From contig NZ_VWVM01000010.1 in NCBI RefSeq assembly GCF_008632075.1, forward strand, positions 62,001 through 126,000: DNA of 64,000 nucleotides, written 5' to 3'. Positions 1-8,066 of the stretch are shown piece after piece. Origin of the DNA: Candidatus Pantoea gossypiicola. GTDB lineage: Bacteria; Pseudomonadota; Gammaproteobacteria; Enterobacterales; Enterobacteriaceae. The notes beneath the pieces were generated by a model. That model was not told where the DNA came from. It saw only the letters and a list, made by a program, of their open reading frames with translations, and did no database searches. The translations under genes and the position numbers were made by a program. Position 1 is the stretch's first letter, and the number at the start of each line of letters is the position of its first letter.

Positions 1-1
1 C

Positions 2-3000
2 ATTGTTGCCGATAAGGTTGGTGACAAGCTGAAGCTGATCGAAACCCTGTCAGGTCTTGATTTCGAACGCTTCACCCGCTCAATGATGCTGTCACAAGGC
101 CAGTTCGCCGCCTTCCTGAATGCCAAAGCCAGTGAACGCGCCGAACTGCTGGAGGAGCTGACCGGCACCGAAATTTACGGCCTGATTTCCGCGGCCATCT
201 ACGAGCGTCATAAAGAGGCGAAGACCCGGCTGGATCTGCTGCGCAGCCAGGCGGGTGCGATGGCGCTGCTGGATAGCGACGCCCGCGACGCGCTGCAACA
301 GCAGCTCAGCGATCTGACCAGGGCTGAACAGCAGCTCAGCGCGGATTATCAGCAGGCGCAGCAACAGCAGCAGTGGCAGCAACAGGCAGAGCAGTTACAG
401 CAGGAAAGTGCGCAGGCTGAAGCGGCAGTACAGCAGGCGCAGGCTGCCTCACAGGCGGCTGAAACCGACCGCCAGCGACTGGCTCGCAGCGAACCGGCTG
501 AAAAACTGCGGATTAAACTGCAGCAGCGTGACGCATTGCGCAGTGAACAGCAGCAGGCTGAGAGCCGCTATCAGCAGCTTAATGCGGCGCAGCAGCAGGC
601 CCAGAACCAGCAGCAGCAGCATCAGCAGCACTACGCAGCCGCTCAGACCACCCGCCAGCAGGCGTTGCAGGAACAGCAGCAGCAGGAGAGCCTGCTGACG
701 GAACAGGTGCTGCCGCTGGATCAGCGCATTACAACGCTGCAGCAACAGCTTGCAGAGCAGCAGCAGGAAAATGCCCGGCAGCAGCAGCATGCCGACCAGA
801 CCCAGGCCAGCCTGACGCAGCAGAAGCAGCAGGTCGTGGGCTGGCAGCAGGCGATTGCCGAACAGCATCAGTTACGCGAGCAGCTTGCCGATCTGCCGCA
901 CTGGGGCGCTTCGCTGCCGGTATGGCAGGAGAACTTTGCCCTGCTGGCACAGCGTGAGGCGACGCTGGCGGCACTGACACAACAGCGCGAGCAGCAACAG
1001 CAACAGATCGATGCGCAACAGGCAAAACAGCAACAGCAGGCACAACAGTCACTGCCGCGCCAGCAGGCGGAGCAACAGGCCCGCCAGGCGCTTTTGCAGG
1101 CGGAGCAGGCACTCACTTCGCTTCATGAACAGCATCCACCCGCTGCACTGCGGCAGGCATTAAGCCAGTTGCAGAACAGCCGTCCGGCGCGTCAGCAACT
1201 GCTGCTGATCTCAACGCAGTGGCAGCCGCTGCACCAGCAGCTGGGCCAGCGCCAGCAAAGGCTGAGCGCGCTGGAAAAAGCGCATCAGCAGAGTGAAGCG
1301 GAACTTCAGAGCCTGCGCGAGACGTGGAAACGCGAAAAACAGCAGCTGGATGATGTCGAAAAAATCTGCGCGCTGGAGCAGCAGATTGTCGACCTCAGCG
1401 ATTTCCGCGCCCGGCTCACCGCCGATCAGCCCTGCCCGCTGTGCGGCTCCTGCACCCACCCCGCCGTCGGGGCCTACAGCACACTGGAAGTAAGTGCTAA
1501 CCAGCAGCGCCGGGCTGCGCTGCAGCAGCAAACCGAGGCACTGCGCGAAGCGGGCACGGCAAAAAACGAACAGCTGAAGCAATCAACGGTGCAGCAGCAG
1601 ACCCTGCGCGAGGAAATCGCCGGGATGCAGCAACAGCTTGAACTGCTTGAGCAGCAATGGCAGGCGCTGAGCGGTGAGCTGGCACTTACCTTCCCGCTTG
1701 CCGATCGCGAGGCCTTAGCCGCGTGGCAGCAGCAGCAAAGCGAACGTGAAAGTCAGCTTGAGCAGCAGCGACAGGCTCAGGAGGCCGCCGGACAGGCGCG
1801 TCAGGCCGCAAAGGATTACCATCTTCAGCAGCTGCAGGCCTGGCAGCAGCACCAGCAGGCCGAACAGCTGGCGCAGCAGTCGCTGACCAGCCTGCAACAG
1901 GCACTGGATGCGCTGCAACAGCGCCAGCAGCAGGAACAGCAGGCCTGGGAGCAGTTGCTGCGCCGTCTTGAGCAGCAGTTCAGCGCACACCATCTTGCCC
2001 TGCCCGATGCCGCCGATCGCGATGCGTGGCTGGCGGAGCAACAGCGACGCTGGCAGCGCTGGCAGGAAAGTGAGCAGTTGCTCGCTAACCTGCAGCCGCA
2101 GCTGTTAAAAGGGGAAACCCAGCTCACTGCCCTGCAGCATCAGGCTGAACAGGAACAGCAGCAGCTCACGATCCGTCAGCAGCAGCAGCAGCAGAGCCAG
2201 GCGCAGCTCAGCGAAATGCGTCAGCAGCGTCTGGCGCTGTTTGGCGATCGCGATGTCGCCCACGCCCGTCAGCAGCTGCAGGCCCGCGTTCAGCACGCTG
2301 ATGAACAGCTGGCACAGCAGCTCACCGCCCTGCAACAGGCGCAGGCTGAGGTCAGTCGCCTGCAGGGTGAGCTGTCGGGGCTGGAAAATCAGCGTCAGAC
2401 GCTCAGCGGCAAACTGGCAGAGGCGGAAAGCGCTCTGCAGCAGGCACTGGAGCGCGCCGGATTTGCCGATGAAGCCAGCCTGCGCGAGGCGCTGCTGGAT
2501 GAGCAGACTGCGCTGCAACTGCGCCAGCAGTTGCAGCAGCTCGATCAGCAATGTCAGCAGCAGCAGGCGCGACGGGCGGATCTGCATCAGCGGCTCAGCG
2601 CCCATCAGCAGGCGAAGCCCGACGCGATGCCGGAATCTGCGGACGCGCTGGTGCAGCAGCTGGAGCTGTTACGGCTGGCCCTGCGCGACAACGCCAGCCA
2701 GCAGGGTCAGATTCAGCAGCAGCTGCACAGTGACGCCAGCCTCCGCGCCCGACAGCAGAGCCTGATGACGCAGATTGAACAGGATGGTGTGGTGCTGGCG
2801 CAGTGGAGCCTGCTCAACGATCTGATCGGCTCCGCCAGCGGCGATAAATTCCGGCGCTTCGCCCAGGGATTAACGCTGGATCATCTGGTCGCGCTCGCCA
2901 ACCGTCAGCTCGATCGGCTGCATGGCCGTTATCTGCTGCAGCGCCGGGCGCAGGATCTGCTGGAGCTGGATGTCGTCGATACCTGGCAGGCCGACGCCGC

Positions 3001-3307
3001 ACGCGATACCCGCACGTTATCAGGTGGCGAGAGCTTCCTGGTCAGTCTGGCGCTGGCGCTGGCGTTATCGGATCTGGTCAGCCATAAAACGCGCATCGAA
3101 TCGCTGTTTCTGGATGAGGGATTCGGCACGCTGGATGCTCAGACACTGGACACCGCGCTGGATGCCCTGGACGCGCTGAACGCCAGCGGCAAAACCATTG
3201 GGGTGATCAGCCACGTGGAAGCGATGAAAGAGCGCATCCCGGTGCAGATTAAAGTCCGCAAAATGAATGGCCTGGGTTACAGCCAGCTGGAGCTGCCGCA
3301 GGGATAA
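2..3307 (+). CDS. sbcC: Exonuclease subunit SbcC (5' truncated by window edge)
   Basis: SbcC is the ATPase/coiled-coil subunit of the SbcCD (Rad50/Mre11-type) nuclease, which cleaves hairpins and DNA ends. The reading frame is open from base 2, before the first ATG at 83, so the N-terminal Walker A part lies outside the window. Seen here are a very long Gln-rich coiled coil, the zinc-hook CPLC at about nt 1433-1444, the ABC signature TLSGGES at about nt 3013, and Walker B LFLDEGFGTLD just after 3100. The Gln codons are mostly CAG, giving dense CAG/CAGCAG tracts through most of the gene. The protein ends ELPQG. sbcD would be expected upstream, outside the window. The identity is secure. Confidence 0.97.
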   Translation: MVADKVGDKLKLIETLSGLDFERFTRSMMLSQGQFAAFLNAKASERAELLEELTGTEIYGLISAAIYERHKEAKTRLDLLRSQAGAMALLDSDARDALQQQLSDLTRAEQQLSADYQQAQQQQQWQQQAEQLQQESAQAEAAVQQAQAASQAAETDRQRLARSEPAEKLRIKLQQRDALRSEQQQAESRYQQLNAAQQQAQNQQQQHQQHYAAAQTTRQQALQEQQQQESLLTEQVLPLDQRITTLQQQLAEQQQENARQQQHADQTQASLTQQKQQVVGWQQAIAEQHQLREQLADLPHWGASLPVWQENFALLAQREATLAALTQQREQQQQQIDAQQAKQQQQAQQSLPRQQAEQQARQALLQAEQALTSLHEQHPPAALRQALSQLQNSRPARQQLLLISTQWQPLHQQLGQRQQRLSALEKAHQQSEAELQSLRETWKREKQQLDDVEKICALEQQIVDLSDFRARLTADQPCPLCGSCTHPAVGAYSTLEVSANQQRRAALQQQTEALREAGTAKNEQLKQSTVQQQTLREEIAGMQQQLELLEQQWQALSGELALTFPLADREALAAWQQQQSERESQLEQQRQAQEAAGQARQAAKDYHLQQLQAWQQHQQAEQLAQQSLTSLQQALDALQQRQQQEQQAWEQLLRRLEQQFSAHHLALPDAADRDAWLAEQQRRWQRWQESEQLLANLQPQLLKGETQLTALQHQAEQEQQQLTIRQQQQQQSQAQLSEMRQQRLALFGDRDVAHARQQLQARVQHADEQLAQQLTALQQAQAEVSRLQGELSGLENQRQTLSGKLAEAESALQQALERAGFADEASLREALLDEQTALQLRQQLQQLDQQCQQQQARRADLHQRLSAHQQAKPDAMPESADALVQQLELLRLALRDNASQQGQIQQQLHSDASLRARQQSLMTQIEQDGVVLAQWSLLNDLIGSASGDKFRRFAQGLTLDHLVALANRQLDRLHGRYLLQRRAQDLLELDVVDTWQADAARDTRTLSGGESFLVSLALALALSDLVSHKTRIESLFLDEGFGTLDAQTLDTALDALDALNASGKTIGVISHVEAMKERIPVQIKVRKMNGLGYSQLELPQG

Positions 3308-3326
3308 CGGGCGCCAGAGCGCCCGT
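3307..3326. terminator. GC-rich hairpin after sbcC
   Basis: A perfect 8-bp stem (ACGGGCGC / GCGCCCGT) with a 4-base loop begins in the sbcC stop codon and lies between convergent sbcC and the DUF799 gene. There is no clear T-run on either side, so it may be a weak or Rho-assisted terminator. Confidence 0.4.
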
Positions 3327-3336
3327 CTGAGTCTGA

Positions 3337-3993
3337 TCAGCGGGCGCTGACGACTTTGTAGCGAGGGCCAGTGAGTAATCCGCCCTGCTCGTTCTGTGCC
3401 AGCAGACGATTGCTGGTCAGCCCGGCCACGGTATGGGCTTTGTCAGTGACGTTGTCGGAAATCTGTTTGATCGCCGCGCTAACCAGAATACCAATCACGC
3501 CGTTGTTGTTATTGTTGCCCTGATCATTGTCGGTAGCGGTGGCGGAACCCTGCCAGATCTCTTTGCCGCTGCGTAAATCCACCAGCCGTGCTTTGGCGGT
3601 CACGGTAGTCACGCTGTCGATCACCCGATAGCTGCTGCCATAGTCGCTGATCGAGATATAGAGCGCGCTGTCGGCGTGGAAGATCTCATCCAGACGTTTC
3701 GCGCTGACCGCCTGGGCGTCGCTGCCGCTGGTCAGGCCATTCTGCTGAAAGGTCTCTTCAACCACCGCCACCGGGAAGACGTAGTAACCGGCTTCGGCCA
3801 GCGGACGCGTCACCAGCGAGTTCAGGCTGTGCGCAGCGTTGATATCCGGTGAGGTGTTAGCGGCAGGCAGCACCAGAATCGAGGCGGGCTTGCTGGCACG
3901 AAACGCCGTGTAGTCGTAGGGTTTTTTTGGCTGCGCACAGCCGGTCAGCAACAGCACCATCAGCGCGCCGCTCAGGGCAATCCATTTTTTCAC
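3337..3993 (-). CDS. DUF799 family outer-membrane lipoprotein
   Basis: This 218-residue lipoprotein resembles the DUF799/GNA1162 family, which is structurally related to TolB-N/CsgG-like folds. It has a type II signal peptide with lipobox LLLTGC (Cys19). It then has a single periplasmic domain containing LVLPAANTSPD and a conserved RLVDLRSGKEIWQGSA strand, plus an unusual Asn-rich loop (DNDQGNNNNNG). It is the last gene of a three-lipoprotein operon. Its start overlaps the stop of the DUF4810 gene by 4 bp, which implies translational coupling. The molecular function is unknown. Co-occurrence with CsgG suggests an envelope complex, but this is inference. Confidence 0.85.
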   Translation of the reverse strand: MKKWIALSGALMVLLLTGCAQPKKPYDYTAFRASKPASILVLPAANTSPDINAAHSLNSLVTRPLAEAGYYVFPVAVVEETFQQNGLTSGSDAQAVSAKRLDEIFHADSALYISISDYGSSYRVIDSVTTVTAKARLVDLRSGKEIWQGSATATDNDQGNNNNNGVIGILVSAAIKQISDNVTDKAHTVAGLTSNRLLAQNEQGGLLTGPRYKVVSAR

Positions 3994-4349
3994 TGTACCA
4001 CTCCTTGTTTTTTACTCATCAGAAAATCCATGTAAGGTGCCGATTCGGGAAACAGCTGCTTCTCGGTAGCGAACTGACCAAACGCTTTATTGGTATCGCC
4101 GGTTTTTGCGTAGAGCAGGCCGAGCTGAGCATGCAGGCCTGGCGGTACGGGCTGACCCGCAGCACGGGCTTTTTCCACATCCAGATTCAGCGCATCGATC
4201 TGCTTCAGCGGATCGCCGCTTTGCTGATAGTAGCTATAAATCTGTTCCTGATAGTCGCCCCAGTAGTAGATGGTTTTCGGTGCTTTTGGCGCACAGCCTG
4301 CCAGCAGCGCTGCTGCCATCAGCAGGCTGCTCAGTGTCATCATTTTCAT
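3990..4349 (-). CDS. DUF4810 lipoprotein
   Basis: This 119-residue lipoprotein has signal peptide and lipobox LLAGC (Cys18), then a short helical, TPR-like region (YYQQSGDPLKQIDALNLDVE, LGLLYAKTGDTNKAFGQF). That layout is typical of DUF4810 proteins, which occur next to CsgG-like and DUF799 lipoproteins. It is the middle gene of the operon: 11 bp after the CsgG-like gene and overlapping the DUF799 gene by 4 bp. No enzymatic motif is visible. It probably acts as a periplasmic adaptor. Confidence 0.85.
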   Translation of the reverse strand: MKMMTLSSLLMAAALLAGCAPKAPKTIYYWGDYQEQIYSYYQQSGDPLKQIDALNLDVEKARAAGQPVPPGLHAQLGLLYAKTGDTNKAFGQFATEKQLFPESAPYMDFLMSKKQGVVQ

Positions 4350-4360
4350 TTACTGCTTCC

Positions 4361-5038
4361 TTATTTAGCCGGACGCCATGCGCCGTTGTTGATTCCATCC
4401 ACTAAATGATCGACCGCTTCGCGAATCGCCAGATCCATCACTTTGCCGTTCAGCGTCGAGTCATAGCTGCTGGTGCCGCCAAAGCCGATCACTTCACGTG
4501 CCGAAAGCTGGTACTCGCCCGCACCCTGGGTGCTGTAAACCACTTCAGAGGTGGCGACATCCACCACGTTGAGATTCACTTTGGCATAGGCGATCTGAGT
4601 TTTGCCGCGGCCCAGAATGCCCCACAGCTGCTGATCGCCTACTTCTTTGCGACCAAACTCGGTGATATCACCGGTGATGATGTAGTTCGCGCCTTTGATA
4701 TTCTGCTGGCTGCGTTTGAAGTCTGACTCCTGCTGCAGCTCTTTCAGGTTGCTGCGATCCAGCACGCTGAAGCGGTTGGTCTGCTGCAGATGGGTAATCA
4801 GAATGGTTTTCGACTGATTACCCAGCCGATCGACGCCATCAGAGAAGATGCCGTTCATGTACGAGGAGCGGTTATCAAACTGACCTACCGCAATCGGGCT
4901 GCGCACGCCCTGATAAACCGGCTGGCTGGCTGCGCGAACCTGTGGCGCCTGAATTGCCCGTGAAGATTCGGTGGCACAGCCGCTGATCAGCGAGGTGGTT
5001 AACAGGGAGAGTGCCGCAAAGGCATATTTTTTCTGCAT
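4361..5038 (-). CDS. CsgG/HfaB-family outer-membrane lipoprotein
   Basis: This 225-residue protein has a lipoprotein signal (lipobox LISGC, Cys21) and a CsgG-like domain: SPIAVGQFDNRSSYMNG, LITHLQQTNRFSVLDR, GANYIITGDITEFGR, and a C-terminal helix. CsgG itself is the nonameric curli secretion pore, but no csgA/B/E/F-type genes are nearby. The genes that follow are DUF4810 and DUF799 lipoproteins, so this is the first gene of a separate conserved trio of unknown cargo or role. A promoter is expected in the 143-bp gap to the divergent TolA-C-like lipoprotein gene. Confidence 0.88.
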   Translation of the reverse strand: MQKKYAFAALSLLTTSLISGCATESSRAIQAPQVRAASQPVYQGVRSPIAVGQFDNRSSYMNGIFSDGVDRLGNQSKTILITHLQQTNRFSVLDRSNLKELQQESDFKRSQQNIKGANYIITGDITEFGRKEVGDQQLWGILGRGKTQIAYAKVNLNVVDVATSEVVYSTQGAGEYQLSAREVIGFGGTSSYDSTLNGKVMDLAIREAVDHLVDGINNGAWRPAK

Positions 5039-5181
5039 TTCTAATCCATGAAGTGAAAAGAGACATCATCCGCACAGGGGCGGTAAATTCTGGTTCTGCC
5101 GACAGTCGGAGGAATGCCATAGCATTCAGCAGGCCGGTCTGTAGACTGTCGGCAGCAGACCGCAAGATCTTTAGAAAAAAA

Positions 5182-5586
5182 ATGGCTAATTTAATGAATT
5201 TAATTAATACGATAGTGAGAATATTGCCAGGTGTGATTATTGCAGTGTTGCTCAGCGCCTGTCAGCAACCCGTGTCAAAGCAGCGTGATAGCGTGGCAAA
5301 TCTGTGTGAGCCTGTGAAGGATCCGGACAGCAAACCCTGTCACTGGACTAATCAAATGCAGCCGCTACTGAACCGGCAGTTTACTGATGCAGCGCGTTAT
5401 GCCGGTCAGCAATGTCTGGTACGGATGGAGTGGCAGCAACACAGCAGACATTATGCGGTGACGCAGACTCAGGGGGATGAGGCACTCTGCCTGCGTGCCT
5501 GGCAGCTGGTGGCACAGACCCGCGATCTGCCACCGCCGCCGGAGCCAGGACAACCGGCGTGGTTTGGCTTTGCGCCGCGTGGTTAG
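5182..5586 (+). CDS. Lipoprotein with TolA C-terminal-like domain
   Basis: A 134-residue protein is predicted from the ATG at 5182. That start gives a good lipoprotein signal (VLLSACQQ); an in-frame ATG at 5011 would add an unlikely leader. After the lipobox it has paired cysteines and a compact domain (CLVRMEWQQHSRHYAV, GDEALCLRAWQLVAQT, PPPPEPG) that follows the pattern of TolA domain III. TolA III binds TolB and Pal and is parasitised by phages and colicins. There is no TolA stalk or inner-membrane anchor, so this is a stand-alone lipid-anchored version. It diverges from the csgG-like operon and converges on the AraC regulator, overlapping it by 4 bp. The family assignment is by pattern only. 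Confidence 0.7.
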   Translation: MANLMNLINTIVRILPGVIIAVLLSACQQPVSKQRDSVANLCEPVKDPDSKPCHWTNQMQPLLNRQFTDAARYAGQQCLVRMEWQQHSRHYAVTQTQGDEALCLRAWQLVAQTRDLPPPPEPGQPAWFGFAPRG

Positions 5587-6650
5587 CTGGCCAGACCTTC
5601 CTGACGCCACTGGCGCGGACTGATGCCAAACCAGCGGCGGAATGCGCGTGAGAACGCGCTGACTTCCGAGTAGCCCAGCAGCAGCGCCATCTCCGAGATT
5701 GGCAGCTGCTTCTGCTGCAGATAGTGCGTCGCCATTTCGCAGCGCACCTGATCCACCAGCGCGGTAAAGCTGCTGCCCTCTTCGCGCAGCCGCCGCTGCA
5801 GTGACCAGCTCGACAGCCCGAGTTTATCCGCCACCTCTTCCAGCACCGGCTCGCCCTGCATCAGCGATAAATTAACCTGCGAACGCGCCTGCTCAATCAT
5901 GCTCTGCTGCGACGTCCCGCGGTTCAGCCGCCGAATCGCATCCTGCATCACCATCAACAGGATCGGATCGCTCTCCGGCATTGCGCGCAGCAGATCGCGT
6001 TTCGGGATCACCAGCGAATTAAACGGCTGATCGAACCAGACCGGCGCATCAAATACTTTGCAGTGATCGTGCCACTGCCCGGGACGCGGATGCTCGAAAT
6101 GGACTTCGCGCGGTGCCCAGTGTCTGCCCGCGACGTGGCGGATCAGATTCATAAACATTCCCAGCGTCAGCTCGGCATCCTGACGGCGCGACAGGATCGC
6201 GCCGTGCCGTACCTGATAGTCGAGCCGCCAGCACTCTCCCTTATCTACCAGCCGGGCTAAGGTGTCGTGCTGATGCCAGGGAAACGCGTTAACGACATTG
6301 TGCAGCGCCTGTTCCAGCGTATCGGAGCACAAGCCAATATAGCCGATCAGGCCTAATGACTGCGGTTTAAACTGCCTGCCGTAGTGCAAACCGAAGTTAT
6401 CAAAACCGGAGTGACGCGCCGCCTCTTCCAGTACCCGACAGTAGTTAACCAGCCCCAGGCTCAGCGTTGGGCTGGCCAGTCGCTCCGGATCGATGCCGCT
6501 AATGCCAAAAATGCGCTCAACATCGCCGCCCTGAGTATGAATAAACTCGCTTAAACCGGTTGCTGCCGCAGCCAGCACGCCGTGATTGCCTGCTCCCGCT
6601 GCTGCAGAGCAGGCCGCAAACGCATCAGGCTTGATCAGTGTCGGATTCAT
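5583..6650 (-). CDS. AraC-family transcriptional regulator (Arabinose_bd type)
   Basis: This 355-residue regulator has an N-terminal AraC-type ligand/dimerisation region (about 40-230, containing NYCRVLEEAARHSGFDNFGL and LIGYIGLCSDTLEQAL). Its C-terminal double HTH (about 255-350) contains ISEMALLLGYSEVSAFSRAF and WFGISPRQWRQ. This domain order is that of OruR/ArgR-like activators of amino-acid or amine catabolism. It lies downstream of, and on the same strand as, the kinase gene, and near an ethanolamine-type permease, so amine catabolism is a plausible target. The ligand cannot be read from sequence. Confidence 0.88.
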   Translation of the reverse strand: MNPTLIKPDAFAACSAAAGAGNHGVLAAAATGLSEFIHTQGGDVERIFGISGIDPERLASPTLSLGLVNYCRVLEEAARHSGFDNFGLHYGRQFKPQSLGLIGYIGLCSDTLEQALHNVVNAFPWHQHDTLARLVDKGECWRLDYQVRHGAILSRRQDAELTLGMFMNLIRHVAGRHWAPREVHFEHPRPGQWHDHCKVFDAPVWFDQPFNSLVIPKRDLLRAMPESDPILLMVMQDAIRRLNRGTSQQSMIEQARSQVNLSLMQGEPVLEEVADKLGLSSWSLQRRLREEGSSFTALVDQVRCEMATHYLQQKQLPISEMALLLGYSEVSAFSRAFRRWFGISPRQWRQEGLAS

Positions 6651-6812
6651 GGTCGCCTCAGTGAGAAGTCAGGTGGATCACCCGTTCCTGAGATCAGAGC
6701 AAATTCCATACCAGGTCCCTGAACCCCGCCGCACCGCCTGCGGGCGGTCCGGACTGCGCGCGGACACGGCATCCGGCACTGCGGCGGCGCAGCCACGCCC
6801 GCCGCTGGTGCA

Positions 6813-7820
6813 TCAGACGCCGACCGGCAGCGGCTTCCCCTCAAGATAATCGCGGCAGAGGCGGACCGAGTGACTGGCCCACGCCGGGCCGAGACTGCGC
6901 GCCATTTCGGTTTCAGCATGCGATCCTACCCAGGCAGTGAGCTGGATACGACGCTGGATCAGCAGCGCAGGCAGCATGGCCATCTCCGCATCGCTGATAT
7001 GCGCCACCTGCTCATAACCGCGGATCCAGTGTTCGATCCACTCTGGCGCGCGCGGATGATGCTCAACAAAACTGATCGCTGCCGCCAGATCGTGCAGATA
7101 CCAGCCGAGTCCGCAGTCATCGAAGTCGATCACCCGCGTTTCACCCTTGTGCAGCAGCAGATTGGTCAGTCGCAGATCGGCGTGGATCAGACCATAGCGA
7201 TCCGATCCCTTACCAAACTGCGCCATCGCCGCGCCGACCTGCGCGATCGTCTGTTCAACGATGCCGTGATCGGCGGGAGGCAGATTGGGCGCATCCTGCC
7301 AGCGTCCCCAGTGACTCTCAGCGCTGGTCATGGTGTGGTGATCCCAGATGATGCGCTGGAAACCCGCGGGTGGCTGCCACTGTTTACTGTGCTGATGCAG
7401 CCGCGCGGTAATCTGGCCCAGTTGCTGAAAGGCGCGGGGATCAACGTCGGTGGTCGGCATCTCCCCGTCGATCCAGTGAAACAGCACCACGTAGCGCTCA
7501 CTGCCATCCGGCAGCCGCAGCGTCAGCACCGTTTCGCCCGCATTGTCCGGCACGGCTTCCGGCACCCTGATGCCGGTTTCGCGCAGCGCGTCGAGCCATA
7601 GCAGTTCGCTGAGGATATCCGCTTTCTGATGGTAATCGCCGCGATGCAGCCGCAGCGCATAACGCCGGCCGGCCGCTTTCACCAGGAACGTGGCATTCTC
7701 TGAGCGGCACAGCAGGCTGAGCTGCCCCTGTAGCGCAGCGGGATAACAGGCCAGCGCCTGCTGCGCCATCAGGGTCAGTTGGGAATCAGTCAGGTTGTCA
7801 TATTGTTTAGCGCTCATCAT
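6813..7820 (-). CDS. APH-fold small-molecule phosphotransferase
   Basis: A 335-residue kinase-like protein of the aminoglycoside-phosphotransferase/choline-kinase superfamily. The catalytic loop LIHADLRLTNLL (HxDxxxxN) and the metal-binding IDFDD are intact, and a Gly/Lys nucleotide-binding N-lobe precedes them (TFLVKAAGRRYALRLHR). The start at 7820 is chosen because AAGGAG lies 5 bases upstream; an in-frame ATG 15 bases earlier lacks this. It diverges from an ethanolamine-permease-like gene, so ethanolamine, hydroxylysine or homoserine-type substrates are plausible. The substrate is inferred from context only. Confidence 0.82.
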   Translation of the reverse strand: MMSAKQYDNLTDSQLTLMAQQALACYPAALQGQLSLLCRSENATFLVKAAGRRYALRLHRGDYHQKADILSELLWLDALRETGIRVPEAVPDNAGETVLTLRLPDGSERYVVLFHWIDGEMPTTDVDPRAFQQLGQITARLHQHSKQWQPPAGFQRIIWDHHTMTSAESHWGRWQDAPNLPPADHGIVEQTIAQVGAAMAQFGKGSDRYGLIHADLRLTNLLLHKGETRVIDFDDCGLGWYLHDLAAAISFVEHHPRAPEWIEHWIRGYEQVAHISDAEMAMLPALLIQRRIQLTAWVGSHAETEMARSLGPAWASHSVRLCRDYLEGKPLPVGV

Positions 7821-8066
7821 CCGGCTCCTTTTCACTTGCGTTATCTCAGCATGCGTTGCCAGAAGGTGAGCTGCTTGACCTCAGAAGAGACAAAGTTGAC
7901 CGCAGCGTGCAGCTGGCCAGGTTGTTGCCTGTAAGTTGACCGTGGAGGACAGAAGTCACTACGCCCGCGTCAAGTCGTGGTGAGTAATGCAGCGGCATTA
8001 TCCCCTTACTTTAGTAGTTATGGCGGTGTAACGCCGCGTGAGACCAACAACGACGGGGATAACAGT

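Noticed and set aside
3337..5038. Curli secretion operon
   Set aside because: Only a CsgG-like gene is present; csgA, csgB, csgD, csgE and csgF are absent and the partners are DUF4810 and DUF799.
6870..7601. 243-codon plus-strand ORF
   Set aside because: Shadow of the APH-fold kinase gene on the minus strand, whose catalytic motifs are clear.
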